Source: Phycisphaerae bacterium
Lineage (GTDB): Bacteria > Planctomycetota > Phycisphaerae > Phycisphaerales > SM1A02
Direction: 5' to 3'
Assembly: GCA_002862325.1 (NCBI GenBank)
Contig: PKCT01000294.1
Coordinates: 1-14,795, forward strand
DNA: 14,795 nt
Positions 1 to 6,561 of this stretch are shown here, in pieces. The position numbers and the translations under genes were made by a program. The first letter of the stretch is position 1; every line of letters begins with the position of its first letter. The notes below the pieces were generated by a model, which searched no databases, was not told where the DNA came from, and was given only the letters and a program-made list of their open reading frames with translations.

Positions 1-2
1 TG

Positions 3-53
3 CTTCGCCAGATCGCCCTCGAGGAGCAGGAACGGCCTCCGTCGGTGTCGTGA
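3..53 (+). CDS. C-terminal end of an unidentified upstream gene (partial)
   Basis: An open frame enters from the left edge and stops at TGA 51-53, giving 16 residues ending ALEEQERPPSVS. It is in the same frame as atpB and is separated from it by 57 bases. In many atp operons this position holds a small membrane protein of the AtpI or AtpZ type, but 16 residues are too few to identify anything. The only support is position and an acidic/basic composition that reads like a cytoplasmic tail. It could also be chance open frame. Confidence 0.35.
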   Translation, partial: LRQIALEEQERPPSVS

Positions 54-110
54 TGCGACGGATTCGTCCATGCATCGACGCCTCGTCAGTTTCCTCCTCA
101 CCGGAGTCCG

Positions 111-1055
111 GTGTTGTCGACTCTCACGCTTGCTGGAACAGATCCACTCTCCCACGTGCTCAACACGCGCGAGACGCTCTACGAGACGATCTGGTGGGTC
201 GGCGAAATCGGCGCCGGCTCGATTCACGAGGTGATGCTCGTCATCGCGGGCGTGCTGCTCCTGATCGCCATGTTCGTCGCAGCGAAGCGCATTCGTACCG
301 GTGCCGAGTCCGAAGGCAACGCGAGATACGTGACCCGTGGCCGAATCGCACAGATCATTGAGGTGATGGTCGTCTACCTCCGGGACACGATGCTCATCCC
401 GGTCCTCGGTGAGAAGCAGACCCGCCGATGGATGCCGTTCCTCTTCTCGATCTTCTTCTTCATCCTCTTCGTCAACCTGCTGGGGATGATCCCGTTCCAG
501 GATGTGCAGCACCTCTTCGGCGTGCACCTCTTCGCGATCGGTGGAACCGCGACCGCCAACATCAACACGACCGCCGTCCTGGCGCTCTTCGCCTTCGTGG
601 TGATCCAGATCCATTCCTTCCGGGAACTTGGTTTCCTGGGTTGGCTCGATCACCTGACCTGTGGGCTCGCCAAGGGGCCGAAGGGGCTCTGGCTCGTGGT
701 GCCGATCGTCTTCGCGGTCGAGTTCGCCGGCGTGTTCATCAAGCCGGTCGCCCTGGCGATTCGCCTGTTCGCGAACATGCTCGGCGGGCACATTCTGCTC
801 GCGACGATCATCATGCTGCCCTCCATGCCCCAGCTCGGCCTCGAGCCCGGAGGCGGAACCTGGTGGGGCGTCACCATCGCATCGGGATCCTTCGCGGTCG
901 CCCTGACCGTTCTCGAACTGTTCGTCGCCTTCCTCCAGGCGTTCGTCTTCATGTTCCTCACCGCGGTGTTCATCAGCCTGATGAGCCACGAAGAGCACGA
1001 GCACGAGGATCACGGCGCCGAAGGTGTCGAAGCGGAGCTGTCGGCGGCCCACTGA
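111..1055 (+). CDS. atpB: F-type ATP synthase subunit a (proton channel)
   Basis: Integral membrane subunit that forms the two half-channels bringing protons to the c-ring. The 314-residue product has five to six hydrophobic helices. The hallmark helix carries ALAIRLFANMLGGH (about residues 214-227) with the essential arginine at R218, matching the LRLFGNM-type motif of the family. The last helix has ELFVAFLQAFVFMFLTAVFI (about 269-288), where the glutamine equivalent to E. coli Q252 sits. The cytoplasmic tail is unusually rich in His and Glu (HEEHEHEDHG). The start is GTG 111, because the frame is closed by a stop at 51-53 and GGAG at 103-106 precedes it; TTG 114 is also possible. First recognisable gene of the atpBEFHA cluster. 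Confidence 0.97.
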   Translation: MLSTLTLAGTDPLSHVLNTRETLYETIWWVGEIGAGSIHEVMLVIAGVLLLIAMFVAAKRIRTGAESEGNARYVTRGRIAQIIEVMVVYLRDTMLIPVLGEKQTRRWMPFLFSIFFFILFVNLLGMIPFQDVQHLFGVHLFAIGGTATANINTTAVLALFAFVVIQIHSFRELGFLGWLDHLTCGLAKGPKGLWLVVPIVFAVEFAGVFIKPVALAIRLFANMLGGHILLATIIMLPSMPQLGLEPGGGTWWGVTIASGSFAVALTVLELFVAFLQAFVFMFLTAVFISLMSHEEHEHEDHGAEGVEAELSAAH

Positions 1056-1081
1056 CCCCACGTTCTTGACCCACCTGTATC

Positions 1082-1100
1082 CCGCTTCGGCTTGAAGCGG
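1082..1100 (+). other. Small hairpin between atpB and atpE
   Basis: A perfect 7-base inverted repeat (arms 1082-1088 and 1094-1100, 5-base loop) lies 26 bases after the atpB stop and 57 bases before the atpE start. No T-run follows, so it is not a typical intrinsic terminator. It could be an RNA-processing or stability element that sets atpE mRNA apart from atpB. Role inferred only from position. Confidence 0.4.
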
Positions 1101-1157
1101 TCACTAGGACCACCAACCACCAGGACGCCTTGCGTCGCACTCGGAGATTCGGATCGC

Positions 1158-1484
1158 ATGAACAAGATCATTCCCCTCTTCCTCTTCGCCCTCGTCGGCT
1201 CGCTCTTCATGGTCGAACCGGCACTCGCCGCGGAGGAGACCACGGTCATCAACTGGGGCGCTGGCATCGGTAAGGGCATCGCCGCCGGTCTGGCCGTCAT
1301 CGGCGCCGGCGTCGGCATCGGACGCATCGGTGCTGGAGCCTGTGAAGCCACCGCCCGTCAGCCCGAGATGGCCGGCCGTATCTTCGTGAACATGATTCTC
1401 ACCGCCGCCCTCGTCGAAGGTGTGGCGCTCTTCGGTGTGGTCGTCGGCTTCCTGATGCAGACGTCGGTCACGACCGGCGGCTGA
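1158..1484 (+). CDS. atpE: F-type ATP synthase subunit c with N-terminal signal segment
   Basis: Proteolipid of the rotor ring. The product is 108 residues, longer than the usual 70-85. The extra length is an N-terminal segment, MNKIIPLFLFALVGSLF then PALAAEE, that looks like a cleavable signal peptide with an AxA site near residue 25. The mature part has the two expected helices: a glycine-rich first helix (GAGVGIGRIG, about 49-58), the polar loop ARQPE (66-70) and the second helix with the ion-binding carboxylate E87 in ALVEGVALFG. There is no Gln/Glu in helix 1 and no Ser/Thr directly after E87, so a proton rather than a sodium ring is expected. ATG 1158 is chosen over upstream in-frame starts because it begins the signal segment and GGAG at 1143-1146 precedes it. 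Confidence 0.97.
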   Translation: MNKIIPLFLFALVGSLFMVEPALAAEETTVINWGAGIGKGIAAGLAVIGAGVGIGRIGAGACEATARQPEMAGRIFVNMILTAALVEGVALFGVVVGFLMQTSVTTGG

Positions 1485-1514
1485 TGCCGATGTGAGAATC
1501 CCGAGTGGTCGAGC

Positions 1515-1548
1515 TTCCCGGAGCCGGTGATCCCACCGGCTCCGGGAA
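1515..1548 (+). promoter_or_regulatory. Perfect 15-bp hairpin between atpE and atpF
   Basis: Arms 1515-1529 and 1534-1548 are exact reverse complements with a 4-base loop (ATCC). It is a very stable GC-rich stem starting 30 bases after the atpE stop. It is followed by CCCCCTCGCC rather than T's, so full termination is unlikely, and it lies inside an operon whose next genes are needed. A smaller hairpin follows at 1577-1590 (5-bp arms, loop CTCG). The likely job is 3'-end protection or partial attenuation giving more atpE message than atpF, since many c subunits are needed per complex. Structure is seen; function is inferred. Confidence 0.6.
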
Positions 1549-1632
1549 TCCCCCTCGCCTCTCGGGTCGACCCCCTGCCGTCTCGACGGCGGGATCCCCA
1601 CGGACGGACACTTTCGAACAGCGGAGTTCCGC

Positions 1633-2172
1633 ATGCTTGCCTCACTTTTCTTTGCCGCCGCCGACGGGGCCCCCCCCGATCCGATGAACCCCGAGCCCTG
1701 GGTGGCCGGAACCGCCTTCGTGGTGTTCCTCGTCACGATGGCTATGCTTTTCTTCTTCGTGTGGCCGGTGATCACCAGGGGCCTCGACGATCGAAACGAG
1801 AAGATCCTCGGTGAGATCAAGGCTGCGGAGGATGCGAGGACCCAGGCTAAGGATGCGCTCGCCGAGTACGAGCGAAGCCTCGCCGAGGCTCGTGAGGAAG
1901 CCAACCGAACGATCGCCGAAGCCCGGGCCGAGGCGCAGCGTCTCGCCGAGGAGATGAAGGCGTCGAACGAACGAGAGCTCGCGGACCGCATGGCTCGTGC
2001 GAAGGCGGACATCGAGGCGGCCAAGAAGTCGGCCGTCGCGGACATCCACGCCAACGCCACCGAGCTGGCCTCGGCCATCGCGGGTCGCATTCTGCAGCGA
2101 GAGATCAACGCCGCCGACCAGGCTCGACTGGTCGAGGAGAGCCTCAAGGAACTCGACACCGCCGGCGTCTGA
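1633..2172 (+). CDS. atpF: F-type ATP synthase subunit b (peripheral stalk)
   Basis: Stator subunit linking subunit a to the delta/alpha end of F1. The 179-residue product has a short periplasmic-type N-terminus rich in Pro and Asp, one membrane helix (about residues 24-47, ending FFFVWPVI), and then a long charged Ala/Glu/Arg-rich coiled coil with the typical EARAEAQRLAEEMK pattern, ending in a delta-interacting region near residues 150-175. Only one b-type gene is present, so the stalk is probably a b homodimer rather than b/b'. GGAG at 1624-1627 supports ATG 1633. The N-terminal segment before the helix is somewhat longer than in the E. coli b subunit. Next gene starts 33 bases downstream. 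Confidence 0.95.
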   Translation: MLASLFFAAADGAPPDPMNPEPWVAGTAFVVFLVTMAMLFFFVWPVITRGLDDRNEKILGEIKAAEDARTQAKDALAEYERSLAEAREEANRTIAEARAEAQRLAEEMKASNERELADRMARAKADIEAAKKSAVADIHANATELASAIAGRILQREINAADQARLVEESLKELDTAGV

Positions 2173-2205
2173 TCCGACCGATTCACGGGAGCCCCTGTTT
2201 CCACC

Positions 2206-2817
2206 ATGTCCACTCCGAACCGAACCATCGACGCCGTCGCCCGCGTGTACGCCCAGAGCCTCTTCGAGCTCGGCGAAGCCGCCGGCGGCGATGCCAAGCT
2301 GGTGGAGATCGGTGAGGAGCTCCAGAGCATCGTCGAGCTCGTTCGGGCCGATTCGACGTTCGCGGAATTCCTCCGATCGCCCATCGTCGAGCGGGAGAAG
2401 CGGGCCGGCACGCTTCGTCGCGTCTTCGACGGGCAGGTCACCGACGTCCTGCTGCGATTCCTTCTCGTGTTGAACGACAAGGGGCGTCTCGGTCACCTCG
2501 ACGACATCTCAGACGGCTACGGCGAACTCCTCAACGATCGATTCGGGCGTATCGAAGTCGACGTCTACACCATCGACGGCACGCTCGACGCCGCCCAGCT
2601 CGAACAGCTTGCCCAGAAGGTCAAGGCCCGTCTCGGCAAGGATCCAGTCTTCCACCAGTACGCCGATCCAGCGATGATCGGCGGCCTGGTTCTTCGAATC
2701 GGCGATCAGCTGATCGACGGTTCGGTCCGCGGGCAGCTCCGCGGCCTGCGTGAGTCGCTTCTGGAGAACGGGTCGGCGTCGATCCGCTCCGAGAGCAGTG
2801 AATTCCTCGAGGAATAG
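2206..2817 (+). CDS. atpH: F-type ATP synthase subunit delta (OSCP-like)
   Basis: Sits on top of F1 and joins the b stalk to alpha. The 203-residue product starts with the usual helical N-domain (ARVYAQSLFELGEAAG near residues 11-26; LLRFLLVLNDKGRLGHL near 84-100). It carries the diagnostic C-terminal motif GGLVLRIGDQLIDGSVRGQL at about residues 162-181. It is slightly longer than the usual 175-180 because of an acidic Ser/Glu tail. The gene lies between atpF and atpA, the canonical place. The last codons form a 14-base palindrome at 2802-2815 touching the TAG stop. The following 123 bases to atpA hold no gene. Confidence 0.95.
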   Translation: MSTPNRTIDAVARVYAQSLFELGEAAGGDAKLVEIGEELQSIVELVRADSTFAEFLRSPIVEREKRAGTLRRVFDGQVTDVLLRFLLVLNDKGRLGHLDDISDGYGELLNDRFGRIEVDVYTIDGTLDAAQLEQLAQKVKARLGKDPVFHQYADPAMIGGLVLRIGDQLIDGSVRGQLRGLRESLLENGSASIRSESSEFLEE

Positions 2818-2911
2818 TCCAGCGACCACGGGTCCGACGGGTCGACCCCCTCGACAGTACGAGGCCGGCCCAGCATGACAGGTCAGTCCTAACCACACGT
2901 TCCACCCAACC

Positions 2912-2923
2912 GCGCCTAGGCGC
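2912..2923. repeat. 12-base perfect palindrome upstream of atpA
   Basis: GCGCCTAGGCGC reads the same on both strands and lies 17 bases before the atpA GTG, just ahead of the GAGG ribosome-binding site at 2931-2934. It could be a small hairpin or a protein-binding site influencing atpA expression. A 12-base palindrome can also arise by chance in GC-rich DNA. Confidence 0.35.
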
Positions 2924-2940
2924 ACCCAGCGAGGTCCACC

Positions 2941-4488
2941 GTGAAGATCAAGTCCGACGAGATCACCTCCGTCATCAAGCAGGAAATCGAGCAGTACGCC
3001 AGCGAACTCTCGATCTCGGAAGTCGGCAAGGTCGTGGAGGTCGGCGACGGCATCGCCCGCGTCTACGGACTCTCCAACGTCATGGCCGGCGAGCTCCTCG
3101 AATTCCAGGGTGAGCACGGCACGGTCATGGGTCAGGCCATGAACCTCGAGACCGACACCGTCGGTGTGGTCCTCTACGGCGACGGCTCGGGCATCCGCGA
3201 AGGCGATACCGCTCGTTCCACCGGCAACCTCCTCGAGGTCCCCGTGGGCGAGTCGCTCCTCGGCCGCGTCGTGGACGCACTCGGCCGCCCGATCGACGGT
3301 GGCCCCGCCCTCCAGGCGACCGAGACCCGCAAGGTGGACATCGTCGCCCCGGGCATCGCGGCTCGCCAGCCGGTGACCGAGCCGATGCAGTTCGGCATCA
3401 AGGCCGTCGACTCGATGATTCCCGTGGGACGTGGTCAGCGAGAACTGGTGATCGGCGACCGGAAGACGGGGAAGACCGCGGTCTGTCTCGATGCGATCAT
3501 CAACCAGAAGGGATTCTGGGGAACCGACGAGGCGGTCGTCTGCATCTACGTCGCCGTCGGCCAGAAGGAATCCACCATCGCGGGCGTGGTCGATTCGCTC
3601 CGCGAGGCCGGTGCGATGGACTACACCATCGTGGTGGCCGCCGGTGCCTCTGATCCCGCACCGCTCCAGTACATCGCGCCGTACTCCGGCACCGCGATGG
3701 GCGAGCACTTCATGTGGCAGGGCAAGGACGGCAAGACGCCGAAGCACGTGCTCTGCGTCTACGACGACCTTTCGAAGCAGGCGGTGGCCTACCGCGAACT
3801 GTCGCTTCTCCTTCGTCGTCCGCCCGGCCGCGAAGCGTATCCCGGCGACGTGTTCTACCTGCACAGCCGTCTGCTCGAACGAGCGACCAAGCTCTCCGAC
3901 GAGAATGGTGGCGGTTCGCTCACCGCGTTGCCGATCATCGAGACGCAGGAAGGCGACGTGTCCGCCTACATCCCGACCAACGTGATCTCGATCACGGACG
4001 GTCAGATCTACCTGCAGCCCGAGCTCTTCTCCGCCGGCATCCGGCCCGCCATCAACGTGGGCATCTCGGTGAGTCGCGTGGGTGGCAACGCCCAGATCAA
4101 GGCGATGAAGGAAGTGGCCGGCTCGCTTCGACTCGACCTTGCCGCGTTCCGTGAGCTCGAGGCGTTCGCCCAGCTCGGAACCGAACTCGATCCGGCCTCG
4201 CAGCGACAGCTCACCCGTGGTCAGCGGATGGCCGAGCTTCTGAAGCAGGGCCAGTTCGTGCCCATGGACGTGATCGACGAGTGCATCTCGATCTTCGCGG
4301 GATCCCGCGGATTCCTCGACGACGTCTCGCTCGACAAGGTCGCCGACTTCGAACGCGACCTGCTCGAGCACTTCCGAGGCAAGGGCAAGTCGCTTCGCGA
4401 CCGCCTGGTGGAGGAGCGGAGCTTCAAGAAGCTCGCCGACGAGTTCGTCGCCGCCTGCGAGGACTTCAAGAAGGGGTGGTCGGCCTGA
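2941..4488 (+). CDS. atpA: F-type ATP synthase subunit alpha
   Basis: Non-catalytic nucleotide-binding subunit of the F1 head. The 515 residues match the usual family length. Visible landmarks are the beta-barrel N-domain with VVEVGDGIARVYGL (31-44), the Walker A loop GDRKTGKTA (172-180), the Walker B region LCVYDDLSKQ (271-280), and the ATPase alpha/beta signature PAINVGISVSRVGG (369-382) with the arginine finger R379. The start is GTG 2941 with GAGG 2931-2934 upstream. It is the last recognisable atp gene here: atpG, atpD and atpC do not follow, which is unusual because alpha is normally followed directly by gamma. The stop codon TGA lies in the loop of a short hairpin (4478-4495). Confidence 0.98.
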   Translation: MKIKSDEITSVIKQEIEQYASELSISEVGKVVEVGDGIARVYGLSNVMAGELLEFQGEHGTVMGQAMNLETDTVGVVLYGDGSGIREGDTARSTGNLLEVPVGESLLGRVVDALGRPIDGGPALQATETRKVDIVAPGIAARQPVTEPMQFGIKAVDSMIPVGRGQRELVIGDRKTGKTAVCLDAIINQKGFWGTDEAVVCIYVAVGQKESTIAGVVDSLREAGAMDYTIVVAAGASDPAPLQYIAPYSGTAMGEHFMWQGKDGKTPKHVLCVYDDLSKQAVAYRELSLLLRRPPGREAYPGDVFYLHSRLLERATKLSDENGGGSLTALPIIETQEGDVSAYIPTNVISITDGQIYLQPELFSAGIRPAINVGISVSRVGGNAQIKAMKEVAGSLRLDLAAFRELEAFAQLGTELDPASQRQLTRGQRMAELLKQGQFVPMDVIDECISIFAGSRGFLDDVSLDKVADFERDLLEHFRGKGKSLRDRLVEERSFKKLADEFVAACEDFKKGWSA

Positions 4489-4495
4489 GCCGACC
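4478..4495 (+). terminator. Hairpin around the atpA stop codon
   Basis: Arms GGTCGGC (4478-4484) and GCCGACC (4489-4495) are perfect complements, and the 4-base loop is CTGA, which contains the atpA stop. No T-run follows. It may act as a weak terminator or an mRNA 3'-end stabiliser at the end of the atp operon. The function is inferred. Confidence 0.35.
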
Positions 4496-4511
4496 GCGCC
4501 CGGAAAGGTCG

Positions 4512-4769
4512 GTGATTCGCGTGAGACCATTCGGATGGAAGATATCGACCGGTGCGTCACGGTCTCGGATCGCGATACTCGTCGCCGTGGCCGCGAGCGC
4601 CCTGCTCGCGGGCTGTATCACCGGCAACGAGGCGGCGGAGGCCCAGGCGGCACCGACCGCCCGGGAGCGTCTCGAGCAGCTCGAGACGGATCACCAGCTC
4701 GGCATCATCAGCGACTTCGAGTACGAGCGGATCAAGCCGCGTCTCGAAGCGGAGATCCGAAACCAATGA
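4512..4769 (+). CDS. Small SHOCT-like domain lipoprotein
   Basis: Predicted 85-residue lipoprotein of unknown role. A basic N-terminus is followed by a hydrophobic stretch (IAILVAVAASALLAGC) with a lipobox LLAGC and the lipidated cysteine at about residue 35. The C-terminal half, about residues 50-81, has the look of a SHOCT domain: RERLEQLETDHQLGIISDFE continues into YERIKPRLEA, the short helical 'gap-then-E-(F/Y)' pattern found at the ends of many bacterial envelope proteins. The start is uncertain: GTG 4512 or GTG 4521, both after GGAAAGG at 4502-4508. It starts 23 bases after atpA and overlaps the next gene by ATGA, so the two are probably co-translated and may read through from the atp operon. 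Confidence 0.7.
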   Translation: MIRVRPFGWKISTGASRSRIAILVAVAASALLAGCITGNEAAEAQAAPTARERLEQLETDHQLGIISDFEYERIKPRLEAEIRNQ

Positions 4770-4951
4770 AAGCGGCATTGGTGGCATCGGGGCTCCTGCT
4801 GCTCGCGACCGGTGGTCTCGGATGCCAGTCCGACGGCCCGGACGATCCGAACGGGCCGCCTCGCTTCTCGACCGAACTCGGCGCGGAAGCGATCTCCAAC
4901 GATCTGGAGATGGACGAATCCCCGCAGGAGGGGGGCGGCGTCTTCGAGTGA
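4766..4951 (+). CDS. Very small predicted lipoprotein
   Basis: A 61-residue product with the N-terminal hydrophobic segment MKAALVASGLLLLATGGLGC and a likely lipidated cysteine at C20. The residue at -3 is Gly, so the lipobox is not canonical. The rest is acidic and Pro/Gly-rich, with no recognisable domain. The ATG shares the ATGA overlap 4766-4769 with the stop of the SHOCT-like gene, and GGAG at 4751-4754 gives a good ribosome-binding site, which supports real coupled translation. Function unknown. Its stop lies in the loop of a hairpin (4935-4959). Confidence 0.65.
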   Translation: MKAALVASGLLLLATGGLGCQSDGPDDPNGPPRFSTELGAEAISNDLEMDESPQEGGGVFE

Positions 4952-4959
4952 GACGCCGC
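4935..4959 (+). terminator. Hairpin spanning the end of the small lipoprotein gene
   Basis: Arms GCGGCGTC (4935-4942) and GACGCCGC (4952-4959) are perfect complements, with a 9-base loop holding the TGA stop at 4949-4951. It lies between convergent genes, the lipoprotein and the carbonic anhydrase, 13 bases before the anhydrase stop. It could therefore serve both directions. There is no T-run, so termination is inferred from position and stem strength only. Confidence 0.45.
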
Positions 4960-4972
4960 GGCATCGCCGGGT

Positions 4973-5560
4973 TCAGTCGTCCAGCCAGGCGACCGAACCG
5001 TCGTGCAGATCGAAGATCGCCGAGGTGACCAGACATCCAGCGGACGACCGCACGCCCGGGACCAGCCGACGAACGTCCGCTGCGCGAGCCCGGGCGTTGA
5101 TCCGAACCGCATCGGCGGGATCCGTACCGGCCGGGACGCTGTCGCGGATGGGCCTCACCACATCGCACAGGGGTGGTGGGGGATCGCCGTCGCCCAGTGC
5201 CGCCATGACCGCGCCGCATCCGGTGTGTCCGAGGACGAGGACGATCGGGGTTCCAAGGTGGGCGACGCCGTATTCGATCGTGCCCAGTGATGCTCCGTCC
5301 AACGTCTGGCCGGCCGTCCTGATCACGAAGAGCTCGCCCATGGTGGCGTCGAAGACGATCTCGGGCGACACCCGACTGTCGCTGCAGGCCACGATCGTCG
5401 CCCACGGAGACTGCGTCTCCCGCCACATCTCCAGCGAGTCCGCGTGCGGCGGTCGTTCGCCGTGCACCTCGCGAGCATGGAAGCGTGCATGGCCTGCGCG
5501 GAGGGCTTCGAGGGCTTCGTGTGCGGTGGATGGACGGTCGGGGGTCTGTTGCTCGCTCAT
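4973..5560 (-). CDS. Beta-class carbonic anhydrase
   Basis: Zinc enzyme that interconverts CO2 and bicarbonate in the cytoplasm. The 195-residue product shows the full active-site set: CSDSRV with zinc ligand C59 and the Asp61/Arg63 dyad, and GHTGCGA with zinc ligands H112 and C115. The stretch GELFVIRTAGQ (75-85) is also typical of the family. It lacks a signal peptide and has the usual length of a compact bacterial form. It is divergent from the VOC-LOG gene across a 68-base intergenic region and convergent with the lipoprotein pair. It could supply bicarbonate for carboxylations; nothing nearby ties it to a pathway. Assignment of family is firm. Confidence 0.96.
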   Translation of the reverse strand: MSEQQTPDRPSTAHEALEALRAGHARFHAREVHGERPPHADSLEMWRETQSPWATIVACSDSRVSPEIVFDATMGELFVIRTAGQTLDGASLGTIEYGVAHLGTPIVLVLGHTGCGAVMAALGDGDPPPPLCDVVRPIRDSVPAGTDPADAVRINARARAADVRRLVPGVRSSAGCLVTSAIFDLHDGSVAWLDD

Positions 5561-5628
5561 GGCTGCGGAAAGGGTACTGCAGACGACGGTGCTCCTGGTG
5601 TCGACGCGTCCTGGGATACGCTGCCTGG

Positions 5629-6561
5629 ATGCCCGACGCCGGACTCACCCATATCGCGATCGAGGTCTCCGATCTCCAGCGATCGATCGACTTCTATACC
5701 GCCTACGGCGGCTTCGAGGTGGTGCATCGCCGAGAGGGCATCGCCTGGATCAGCGATCGCACGCGTCCCTTCGCGATCGTTCTCGCGGTGAGGGAAGAGG
5801 TCAACCCCGTGGGACCGTTCGCCCACCTCGGATTCGCGTGCCGGGATCAACGCGAATTCGACGGCCTCGTGTCACGGGCTCGGGACGACGGAAGGCTTCG
5901 GCTGGGCCCTCACGGCGACGAGGGGCCGGCGGGGACCTGGGCGTTCCTCGACGATCCGGACGGCAACACCTTCGAATTGTCGATCGGTCAGTCGGTCGCG
6001 GTCGCGGTTCGCGACGGTGGTCGGCCGGCGGACCTCCGGCGACTGGCGGTCGTCGGCGTCATGGGGGGACGCGAGCATGCGATGCCGGAACTGGCCGTTC
6101 CGCTCGGGCGCGGGATCGCCCGGGCCGGCTGGCACCTCCTCACCGGCGGTGGTGTCGGCGTCATGACTGCGGTGAGCCGGGGATTCGCCGAGACCTCGCC
6201 GCGGGCGGGTCTCTGCCTTGGAATCCTGCGTGGTCATCCTGATGGTCGACCGATGGCGGGCTATCCGAACCCCTTCGTCGAGCTTCCCATCCCGACGCAC
6301 CTCCCCGGCGGCGACGCCGGTCCGGACAGTCGCAATCATCTCAACGTACTCACCTCGACGATCGTGCTGGCGCTCCCGGGGGGTGATGGGACGCGAAGCG
6401 AGATCGAGCTCGCCATCGCCTACGGCCGACCCGTGGCGGTCCATGCCGACTGGTCGTCCGAGTTCGCGGATCTCCCCGCGTTCGAAGATGCCGAGACTGC
6501 GATCGCGTCCGCACACCGACTTCTCCAAGGGACTCGAATGGGAGATTCACCACATGCCTGA
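5629..6561 (+). CDS. VOC (glyoxalase-like) domain fused to a LOG-family Rossmann domain
   Basis: A single 310-residue frame carries two domains. Residues 1-120 are a VOC/glyoxalase domain: THIAIEVSDLQRSIDFYTAY aligns with glyoxalase I, and possible metal ligands are H8, H66 and E116 (FLDDPDGNTFEL). The second glutamate of glyoxalase I appears replaced near V51. Residues about 135-300 are a LOG/TIGR00725-like nucleotide-binding domain with LLTGGGVGVMTAVSRGF (170-186), SRNHLNVL (234-241) and the signature ALPGGDGTRSEIE (248-260). There is no stop or clear internal start between them, so the fusion is real as written. No ribosome-binding site is obvious before ATG 5629; a GATACG at 5615-5620 would suit a nearly leaderless transcript. 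LOG enzymes are phosphoribohydrolases; the substrate here is unknown. First gene of a four-gene overlapping operon. Confidence 0.85.
   Translation: MPDAGLTHIAIEVSDLQRSIDFYTAYGGFEVVHRREGIAWISDRTRPFAIVLAVREEVNPVGPFAHLGFACRDQREFDGLVSRARDDGRLRLGPHGDEGPAGTWAFLDDPDGNTFELSIGQSVAVAVRDGGRPADLRRLAVVGVMGGREHAMPELAVPLGRGIARAGWHLLTGGGVGVMTAVSRGFAETSPRAGLCLGILRGHPDGRPMAGYPNPFVELPIPTHLPGGDAGPDSRNHLNVLTSTIVLALPGGDGTRSEIELAIAYGRPVAVHADWSSEFADLPAFEDAETAIASAHRLLQGTRMGDSPHA

Noticed and set aside
1104..2480. A 458-codon open frame on the - strand across atpE, atpF and atpH
   Set aside because: It lies opposite three certain genes, is Ser/Arg/Ala-rich with no domain, and is a normal by-product of GC-rich codon use.
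2509..4560. A 683-codon open frame on the - strand across atpA
   Set aside because: Antisense to atpA along its whole length; its His/Asp/Val-rich composition mirrors atpA codons and no motif is visible.
5614..5620. A full promoter for the VOC-LOG gene
   Set aside because: A GATACG box is present, but no acceptable -35 box is found at 16-18 bases, so it is only mentioned under the gene.
4812..6242. A 476-codon + strand frame across the carbonic anhydrase and VOC region
   Set aside because: It runs antisense to the carbonic anhydrase and out of frame through the VOC-LOG gene; Arg/Ser-rich, no domain.
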